Below, in pieces: positions 22,893-29,238 of a DNA stretch of 31,604 nt. The notes under the pieces were generated by a model. It made no database searches. It saw nothing but the letters and a program-made list of their open reading frames with translations, and was not told where the DNA came from. Positions within the stretch are counted from its first letter, which is position 1. The number at the start of each line of letters is the position of its first letter. The translations under genes and the position numbers were made by a program. The stretch is from positions 1 through 31,604 of the forward strand of contig DBXH01000062.1 of the NCBI GenBank assembly GCA_002309335.1, in the 5' to 3' direction. Source of the DNA: Bacteroidales bacterium UBA1217. GTDB taxonomy: Bacteria > Bacteroidota > Bacteroidia > Bacteroidales > P3.

Positions 22893-24715
22893 TACCAGAG
22901 TTTTACTATCAGTTTAAACTCCTCGTCGTCCCAGTAGGCTTTGAACTCTGTGTCGACAGCGGCACGCTCTTTGTAGTTATACTCTTCGTCGCAAGCCACC
23001 TTGAGATTCTTCAGAGCGTTGGCTTTGTCGCCGAGACGGGCGTAAGCCACAGCGCGGAGATAGAACACATCAGCGTTCTGGTCGAGGCAGCAATCGAGGG
23101 TGCGGATGCTGTTGCTCGTCTCGCCGTTCATCAGTTGAGCAAAAGCGAGGTTGAAGGTGCAGGAGCTGCCTTTCAGTTGTTTTTCAGCCTCCTTGTAGTT
23201 GCCCTTCTTCAGGTTAAGGATAGGCAGGTTGGTTTCAGCGTCTGTGCTTCCTTGACGCTCAGCCTCTTCGAAGTAGTATTTTGCCAGCGCATAGTCTTTC
23301 TGTGCCAGGCAGAGCAGACCGGTGTTGTTCAGCACGTCGGGGTTGTGAGGGTTGAGCTGACGGGCAACATTGAGGTAGCGCTCGGCCTCTTTGTAGTCGC
23401 CGAGGTAGAAAGCCACAGCGCCGGCGTTGTTCCATCCGGCCCATTCAGCGCTGTAGTTCTCTGTGGCCCATTTGTAGTATTTCAGTTTGGTCTCGTAGTT
23501 GTAGTTGATATATGCGGCATACATCAGCTCGTCGAAAGTCAGTTTGGCGGGGTTGAGGGTGGCCTGTTTAGCCAGTTCGGGGTCGGTTTTGCGGGCCTCG
23601 CTGTAGTAGAGGGCAATCTGTGCGCGGCGCAGGTTGGGGAAAATATCGGTGTTGAGTTGGGTGTAGGTTTCGGCCATATTCTTGATCATCTGCTCGCGCT
23701 TGATGAGGTTCTGCTGAGTCTCGACAATATTAACAATGGCGTGTTTGTCTTGAATGTCAGATTCTTCAACCATAATCACAAAATGTACCCAGTCTTCGCC
23801 GGCGGCGCGGGTCGAAACGATAATCTGTTTCTGAAGTTCATATTTGTAGTGGTCTACTTCGTAGGCTGGCACCTGCTTGCGGCTGGCCATGGTGTTGAGC
23901 ACGTCGTCGAGCACGCGCTTGATTTGCACAGTGGCGACTTCAGCGCGGTTCTTTGATACACCCACATTGTTTGTTTCCTCGCCTTCGGGCGAAGCCCAGC
24001 CAGTGATGGTTATCTGCTTTGGCAAGCCGTTTTCGAGCATAATGCGGCGCAGCTCCTCAAGCTGAGCCTTGCTGTTGAATGTGCGGTTCATTTGGAAGTT
24101 CCAGTCGAGGGTCGAGAGACCGTTTGGGAAGTAGATATCGGCGGTTTCGATAACACCCTGAGTCTTGTTGTAGTTGATGGGCGAAATGGATATATTGCCG
24201 CGTATGTTGACCCATGTAGACGTAGTGTTTACACCATCTGAGATGAGGACTGTAGGGAGGGTAACAGTCTTATGCTGAATCTCGTCGGCAAACTTGGCTT
24301 CGTCGTCGGTTGTCGACGCTGCGTAAACCACAGGAGCCAGCGTTACGCGTCCCGTTTCCATACCGGGCTTGAAATCAAGCTCGTCGGTATAAGTGAAACG
24401 GCCGCCATTCTCGTAGTTGATTGTTATACCTTCACCGTTGACATTCTCGCCTTTGAGGGTGACGGGGTCGAGAGGTATGGAACCGCCTTCCCAAGTGAAT
24501 ACAGGCTGGACGAACATTGCCGCACCCTTGAGAAAATATTTCTCGGGGAAGGAGCCTACAAATTTGACCACAACTTTGTCGTCGCGTGTCTCGACGGGGT
24601 TGGGGGTAGCCTGATAGCGAACCTTCTTGCTGTTGGATTTCATACTCGAAATGCTGCTGCTGCAGCCCATAAGCAAAAGAGACATCAGAAAGACGGTAAA
24701 AATCGATTTTTTCAT
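22892..24715 (-). CDS. TPR/OmpA-domain lipoprotein
   Basis: A 607-residue lipoprotein (MKKSIFTVFLMSLLLMGC, Cys18, then SSS). Residues about 30-180 are beta-rich with unknown fold. Residues about 185-290 resemble an OmpA-like periplasmic domain (IYFPNGLSTLDW, then ITITGWASPEGEETNNVGVSKNRA), the part expected to touch peptidoglycan. Residues about 400-560 hold TPR units (AVAFYLGDYKEAERYLNVARQ, NPDVLNNTGLLCLAQKDYALAKYYFEEAE, YKEAEKQLKG). It is likely anchored to the outer membrane. This layout recurs in Bacteroidales, but I know no defined role. It starts a tight four-gene run with pssA, queA and comF, from a promoter about 130 bases upstream. Confidence 0.85.
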   Translation of the reverse strand: MKKSIFTVFLMSLLLMGCSSSISSMKSNSKKVRYQATPNPVETRDDKVVVKFVGSFPEKYFLKGAAMFVQPVFTWEGGSIPLDPVTLKGENVNGEGITINYENGGRFTYTDELDFKPGMETGRVTLAPVVYAASTTDDEAKFADEIQHKTVTLPTVLISDGVNTTSTWVNIRGNISISPINYNKTQGVIETADIYFPNGLSTLDWNFQMNRTFNSKAQLEELRRIMLENGLPKQITITGWASPEGEETNNVGVSKNRAEVATVQIKRVLDDVLNTMASRKQVPAYEVDHYKYELQKQIIVSTRAAGEDWVHFVIMVEESDIQDKHAIVNIVETQQNLIKREQMIKNMAETYTQLNTDIFPNLRRAQIALYYSEARKTDPELAKQATLNPAKLTFDELMYAAYINYNYETKLKYYKWATENYSAEWAGWNNAGAVAFYLGDYKEAERYLNVARQLNPHNPDVLNNTGLLCLAQKDYALAKYYFEEAERQGSTDAETNLPILNLKKGNYKEAEKQLKGSSCTFNLAFAQLMNGETSNSIRTLDCCLDQNADVFYLRAVAYARLGDKANALKNLKVACDEEYNYKERAAVDTEFKAYWDDEEFKLIVKLW

Positions 24716-24841
24716 AAAACGATATCCTTTTTTTATTTTTCTAATCTAAATTATTTTTCGTTATTAATAGCACATTTACAATTATATACATCGTTCTTTA
24801 GAGCCTGTAACGGGTTAAAAAACGAGGTGTAATTGAAAATG

Positions 24842-24871
24842 CAAATTTACATATTTTTTTTGAATTACAAT
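24842..24871 (-). promoter_or_regulatory. Promoter of the lipoprotein-pssA-queA-comF run
   Basis: On the minus strand TAAATTTG at 24849-24842 matches the -7 element; ATTG at 24871-24868 stands 18 bases upstream as a weaker -33. The leader would be about 120 bases. The rest of the 24716-24892 gap is AT-rich with no other structure seen. Confidence 0.55.
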
Positions 24872-24892
24872 ATATTTATCTTTAAAAATCGT

Positions 24893-27760
24893 TTATTTTA
24901 TTATTTTGCTCTTGCAGATGCGGTTCACGGCGCAGTATTTGCAGACGTTATTGTCGGGAGTAGCTTCAAAGTCGATTGCGGGGTTGAGTAGGTCAGCAAA
25001 GAGTTGTTTTAACATCTGTTCGAATCGGTCTATGTCTTTGTCTGTGAGTTTGTTCTCTCCTTGCCACGAGGCTGGAAGGAAATCAGATTGGAGGTCGCGC
25101 AGAGGGAAGATACCCGACTGGAACTGTGTCTTCAGTTTCTCTTCGCGGCAGTAGAGCCAGGCGTAAGTCATAACCTGAAACCACTTGTCGGACACTTTGT
25201 AGGGGTCGGGATTCTCATCGCTTACGGCAAGGTCGTCGGCTTTCACTCCGCCCGATTTGTAGTCGGCCACGCGCAATACTCCGTCGAAGTAGTCGATACG
25301 GTCTGCAATTCCTTCGATATGAATAGGATAGGTGATGCCTTGGTCGGACATATCGAGGTCGTGCCCGATGGGTTTCTCAACCAGTTTTATCTCGATGGTG
25401 TGGGCGGGATTGCCGGGCGACGATGGCTTGATCAGTTCCAACTCTTTTTGCAGGAAGCGTTTCAGCTGGGTTTTTGCGACTTCGCAGAAGAGGCGGTTCT
25501 TGCCTTCGTCGTCGCGACCTTTCAGGAAGTCTTTGTGGAGCATTGTTTCAACCATAGAATCAATTTCTTTCAATGCTTTCTCGAGAGTCTCAGTCCTGAC
25601 TTTTGTCTCGCCGCGGTAGATTTCCTTCAGTATTCCGTGAACGAGCGAACCTAATTCGTTGGCTTCCAAGTCTTCGCTGACCTCTTTCTGTTCGCGGACT
25701 CCAAGCACGTCGCTGTAGAAAAACTGTTGCGGACATTTGCGGTATCTGTTGATTGAGGTAGGTGAGAGGAAGATGTTTTTCTCTTTGTTGCCGATAGCCA
25801 TTTCCTTGAGACGCAACATAGTACGCTCGTCTTTGTGAATGGATAATGAGTGTGATGAGGTTTCGGGTCTAGTAGAAGCTGAGAGCACTTCCTCAACGAC
25901 ATTGATATTTGGATGTTTTACGGCCAGCTCATTCTTTATCTGTAATATAAACCTGCTCGGTTCCCCTTTGCCCATACCTTCGGCGTCTGAGCTGTAGAGC
26001 AGCCACACCTCGTTGGCGCGTTGTAGTAAGCGGTAGAAATTATAGGCATAGACGGCGTCTTTCTCTTCGAAAGTGGGTATGCCAAAGGCTTTCTTCAAAG
26101 AGTATGGAATCAGAGAGTTAGCAGTACGCCCAGCCGGCAAGGTGCCTTCGTTGACCGACAGCATTATCAGTTTGGGGAAGTCGAGGCTTCGAGTCTCGAG
26201 CATTCCGAGCAGCTGCAATCCCCTCAGAGGCTCGCCGTAGAAGGCTACTGAACGCCGTTGGGCGATACGTTGATAGATGCGCTGCAGGGTGCTGAGTTTC
26301 TCGATGAAATGATGTTCAATTTGTAGTTTATCCAAGTAGTTGAGAATCTGGATAAAACAGGTTATAGCTTCCTGCTCACGGGTGTCGTTTTCGAGAGCGT
26401 CGTCGGCTGCTGCAATTTCCGCGATTTGGCGCAGGAGAACAAGCATTTCGTCGACACTCGTGTCGCTCTTGTCGAAAAGGAACATTATATCTTCTTTACG
26501 CTCTATGCCGCTGAGCATCAGTCGTATGTCGTCTTGTGAGGCGTATATCAGCTTTTGATTGTTGATGTATTCGGTAATTTGATTGTGTAAACCATTAGTT
26601 ACGAGATGTTTAGTAATGATGGCGTCGGAGAGGATGTTCACAACATCCGAGTGGTAGAAGCGGCCGTTACGGCTGTTGCAATGCAGAGATAACAGTCTGA
26701 TAGTAAGATTATATATGCTCGAAAGCGTGAAGGGATAACCCATCGTGACGTTGGTGGAGCGGACTTTGGCCGGGAGCGAGTTGAGCATAGGCAGTAGAAG
26801 ACCTTCGTCAGCGAGGACGATGGCGGTCTCTTTGGCTGTCTCATTTTCTTTTTCGTCTTGCTCGTTATCTTTTTCTTTATCTTTTAGGAGGGTGTTGAGT
26901 ATTTGTCCGGCAGCCTTTGCCTGCAATACGTTTTCGGGGCTATTAATTATGTGTATCGTCTTGGGCTCCAGCGCGAAATGGTTGTCGTATTCGCCAATGC
27001 CGTCAAAGCGTGCGGCGTTCTTGCGTAGGAAGGCGCCCGCCTCTTGTCCCGGGTCAGAGAAATAGTAGTCGTCGCCGTCGCAAATCAAGGTGCCGATGCC
27101 GTGCTTAACGCAGCAGTCGATAATCTTCGACTCGCAGTTGGAGAGAGCGTTGAAACCGACGAAATAGATATGGCTGTAATCGAGTGTATCTATCATAGAA
27201 TCAATATTCTCGGCTATATTTCGGTAGGCCATTCCCGAGTAGGCGGAGTTTTGTTCGGCAAGCCGTTTGCGCAGCTCGCTGTAGTAGGTGTGGAGTGAGC
27301 TGTAAAAGGCAATGTATTTCTGCTGGAATGGAGTGAGAGGTGTACCACTGATGTCCCATTCGCCCAGCCGCCGCAACTCTCTGATGTTGGAAAAGAGTTT
27401 TTCAGCGTCGACGCAGTAAAGGTCGATCTCGGAGAAGTCGGTCAGCATCATTTCGCCAAGCGAGATAAAATCCTCAAAGGACTGGTAGTGCTGTTCCTCG
27501 CTTTCCTGCTGGCGGTGGATATTGTAGAGCTCGAAGAGTAGGAACTCGTGCGGCGCAATTGTGGTGTTGCCAAGCTCGGCCACAAGATCGTCGATGCCGA
27601 TGATGCGGGGCAGGAAGAATGGTTTGTCGCTGAGCGAAAGCATCTGCTGTTGGAGGAAGAGTCCTGCGCGGCGGTTGTTGAAGACTACCAGGACGCGGTC
27701 GATGTCGTTTTGGTGCTCGTCCCAGATGCGGTGTGCTACGGAGTGGAGGAAGGGTTGCAT
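24893..27760 (-). CDS. AddB-like PD-(D/E)XK nuclease with Fe-S cysteines
   Basis: A 955-residue protein related to AddB/RexB subunits of recombinational helicase-nucleases. The N-terminal helicase-like region starts VLVVFNNRRAGLFLQQ, where the Walker A motif has been lost, as in the Bacteroidales family. A middle region has LPKLIMLSVNEGTLPAGR, written LDFPKLIMLSVNEGTLPAG in full. The C-terminal nuclease shows GSLVHGILKEIY, a RIDYFDGVLRVADYKSGG core (Asp about 833, Lys about 835) and four cysteines placed as in AddB: Cys about 676 and C-x2-C-x5-C at about 940, 943, 949. No helicase partner (addA) is adjacent. The ATG at 27758-27760 is preferred since homologues begin near MQPFLHSVAHRIW; an ATG at 27811 would add 17 residues. 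Confidence 0.85.
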   Translation of the reverse strand: MQPFLHSVAHRIWDEHQNDIDRVLVVFNNRRAGLFLQQQMLSLSDKPFFLPRIIGIDDLVAELGNTTIAPHEFLLFELYNIHRQQESEEQHYQSFEDFISLGEMMLTDFSEIDLYCVDAEKLFSNIRELRRLGEWDISGTPLTPFQQKYIAFYSSLHTYYSELRKRLAEQNSAYSGMAYRNIAENIDSMIDTLDYSHIYFVGFNALSNCESKIIDCCVKHGIGTLICDGDDYYFSDPGQEAGAFLRKNAARFDGIGEYDNHFALEPKTIHIINSPENVLQAKAAGQILNTLLKDKEKDNEQDEKENETAKETAIVLADEGLLLPMLNSLPAKVRSTNVTMGYPFTLSSIYNLTIRLLSLHCNSRNGRFYHSDVVNILSDAIITKHLVTNGLHNQITEYINNQKLIYASQDDIRLMLSGIERKEDIMFLFDKSDTSVDEMLVLLRQIAEIAAADDALENDTREQEAITCFIQILNYLDKLQIEHHFIEKLSTLQRIYQRIAQRRSVAFYGEPLRGLQLLGMLETRSLDFPKLIMLSVNEGTLPAGRTANSLIPYSLKKAFGIPTFEEKDAVYAYNFYRLLQRANEVWLLYSSDAEGMGKGEPSRFILQIKNELAVKHPNINVVEEVLSASTRPETSSHSLSIHKDERTMLRLKEMAIGNKEKNIFLSPTSINRYRKCPQQFFYSDVLGVREQKEVSEDLEANELGSLVHGILKEIYRGETKVRTETLEKALKEIDSMVETMLHKDFLKGRDDEGKNRLFCEVAKTQLKRFLQKELELIKPSSPGNPAHTIEIKLVEKPIGHDLDMSDQGITYPIHIEGIADRIDYFDGVLRVADYKSGGVKADDLAVSDENPDPYKVSDKWFQVMTYAWLYCREEKLKTQFQSGIFPLRDLQSDFLPASWQGENKLTDKDIDRFEQMLKQLFADLLNPAIDFEATPDNNVCKYCAVNRICKSKIIK

Positions 27761-27821
27761 TTGATGGTCGTGTTTTGGTTTGATAACGAGGATTCGGGTT
27801 TGAAATTGCATAAAAGCACTT

Positions 27822-27831
27822 CAAAAAGATA
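27822..27831 (-). promoter_or_regulatory. Possible -7 region of the AddB-like gene
   Basis: The minus strand reads TATCTTTTTG, close to TAnnTTTG but with two extra T. It lies about 60 bases before the preferred ATG. The palindrome at 27852-27866 falls where a -33 element would be. Confidence 0.35.
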
Positions 27832-27851
27832 TGCACTATAATATCGCCGTA

Positions 27852-27866
27852 CTGACATTTTGTCAG
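27852..27866. promoter_or_regulatory. Palindromic operator-like site 1
   Basis: CTGACATTTTGTCAG: six-base arms around TTT. It is repeated in inverted orientation at 28036-28048. It sits at the -33 region of the AddB-like gene, so a repressor could act there. Confidence 0.55.
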
Positions 27867-28035
27867 ATTTTTGTTTTGCTCTAATTTTATTCTACAAAAG
27901 CAATTTTTGATAAAAATTAGATAAGAATGAGAGTAAAATATGATAAGAATGTGGTATAAGGAAATCAGGGAGTTACGAAAAGGCGATTTTGGGGTGCTTT
28001 TGGAGGTCTTCGGGAAGGGCTGAGGAGGAAAAGTG
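27867..28035. other. Intergenic region between AddB-like gene and export operon
   Basis: No gene is supported here. The AT-rich part holds a dyad (AATTTTT GAT AAAAATT, 27902-27918) and two copies of GATAAGAATG at 27920-27929 and 27942-27951, 22 bp apart. The stretch 27960-28030 is G-rich on the plus strand with no clear structure. Confidence 0.5.
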
Positions 28036-28048
28036 TGACAAAATGTCA
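28036..28048. promoter_or_regulatory. Palindromic operator-like site 2
   Basis: TGACAAAATGTCA, the exact reverse complement of the core of site 1, about 183 bp away centre to centre and about 110 bp upstream of the export operon promoter. Confidence 0.55.
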
Positions 28049-28158
28049 GTCTATTTTCTTTGCTTTTTGTTTTAAAAAAATGTCAACGAGGAAGCGTGTC
28101 GGAGCTGCGTTAATTTTTAAGAAAAACAGAAAAAAAACAGCGGATTTGAAAAATAAAT

Positions 28159-28189
28159 TTTGCGGAGTTAAGGAAAATCATTATCTTTG
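28159..28189 (+). promoter_or_regulatory. Promoter of the polysaccharide export operon
   Basis: TTTG at 28159-28162, a 19-base spacer and TATCTTTG at 28182-28189 fully match the consensus. The leader to the first ATG is about 120 bases and AT-rich; no terminator-like hairpin or NusG-like gene is seen in it. Confidence 0.85.
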
Positions 28190-28316
28190 CAGTTCAAAAC
28201 AAACTCCAACCTTTTGTGAAAGATAGGGGAATATTGTTGTATTACAATGGTTTGGAGCGATGTTTTGTAAAAAATAGGATTGAAAATAAATAATAACAAT
28301 AATAAAAAAACACAAA

Positions 28317-29138
28317 ATGCAGATGAAATTCAGATTTCTATTGCCCCTTGCAGGCCTGATGCTGCTGACGGTTTCGTGCAGACAGCAGCGCGACATTGCC
28401 TACGTGAAGGACGCAGCGAGAGACTCTGTGATGGCTCTCGAGGGCGAGTTCTCGAAAGGTATTCAAGCCAACGACATCCTCTACATCTATGTGGAGAGTC
28501 AAACGCCGCAGGCAACTGTGCCGTTTAATCAGGAAACCAACAAGATCGCTGTGCAGAACGGAGCGGTAATGAACCCCGGTTCAAGTGCTGTGTCCGGTTA
28601 TTTGGTGAACCAGGACGGAGACATTATCTTCCCGGTTCTCGGCAAGATCAAGGTACTGGGAATGACCCATTCTCAGTTGGCCAAGTCGCTTGAGGAGCGT
28701 TTGAAAGAGGAGGGTCACGTGCTGGATCCTGTGGTGACGGTCAAGTTGATGAATTTCAGGGTGTGCGTGCTCGGTGATGTGTCGCGTCCCGGTCAGCTTG
28801 TTGTGCAGGGCGAGCGTCTGACCATCTTCGAGGCGCTGAGTATGGTGGGCGACCTTAAGATTACGGGTCAGCGTGAGAATGTGACTGTTATCCGTGAGGA
28901 GAACGGCAAGCGCATCATCGGAACGTTGAATCTGGCGTCGAAGGATGTGTTCAAATCACCGTACTACTATCTGCATCAGAACGATGTGGTGTATGTGGAG
29001 CCCAACAGGAAGACCCGCCGCAACGCCGACCGCGACCCGATAGTGATGACTTACATCTCGAGTGGTTTGTCGGTGATTTCGGTGCTGTCGTCGATGTTCT
29101 ATTATTGGACGTTGAGCAAGTACTATAATAACAGGTAA
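28317..29138 (+). CDS. Wza-like polysaccharide export lipoprotein
   Basis: A 273-residue outer-membrane polysaccharide export protein. The lipoprotein signal ends LLTVSC (Cys21). The Poly_export domain follows with IQANDILYIYVESQTPQ and GYLVNQDGDIIFPVLGKIKVLGMTHSQLA near residues 95-125. An SLBB-type segment has CVLGDVSRPGQLVVQGERLTIFEALSMVG near 155-185. The end has hydrophobic TYISSGLSVISVLSSMFYYW, matching the C-terminal membrane helix of Wza-type proteins. It should form the outer-membrane exit for exopolysaccharide or capsule, working with the Wzc-like protein that follows 100 bases later. A second Met at residue 3 is an alternative start. Confidence 0.9.
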   Translation: MQMKFRFLLPLAGLMLLTVSCRQQRDIAYVKDAARDSVMALEGEFSKGIQANDILYIYVESQTPQATVPFNQETNKIAVQNGAVMNPGSSAVSGYLVNQDGDIIFPVLGKIKVLGMTHSQLAKSLEERLKEEGHVLDPVVTVKLMNFRVCVLGDVSRPGQLVVQGERLTIFEALSMVGDLKITGQRENVTVIREENGKRIIGTLNLASKDVFKSPYYYLHQNDVVYVEPNRKTRRNADRDPIVMTYISSGLSVISVLSSMFYYWTLSKYYNNR

Positions 29139-29238
29139 AAAGAGTTTGAAAGGCTAGATCCCTATGTCCGCTTGAAAGGATTGAAGGGACGCCTTGCAGA
29201 AAACTTATAGGGCATTTAATTGAAAATTAAGAATTAAA

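Noticed and set aside
23135..23956. 273-codon open frame (+) opposite the TPR lipoprotein gene
   Set aside because: Complement of the TPR region; hydrophobic composition arises from the opposite strand.
27852..28048. Terminal inverted repeats of a small mobile element
   Set aside because: Each copy is itself a palindrome, the interior has no gene and no target-site duplication was seen; an operator pair is simpler.
28035..28226. 63-codon open frame (+) in the gap before the export operon
   Set aside because: It runs across the full-consensus promoter, is lysine-rich from A-tracts, and has no signal or domain.
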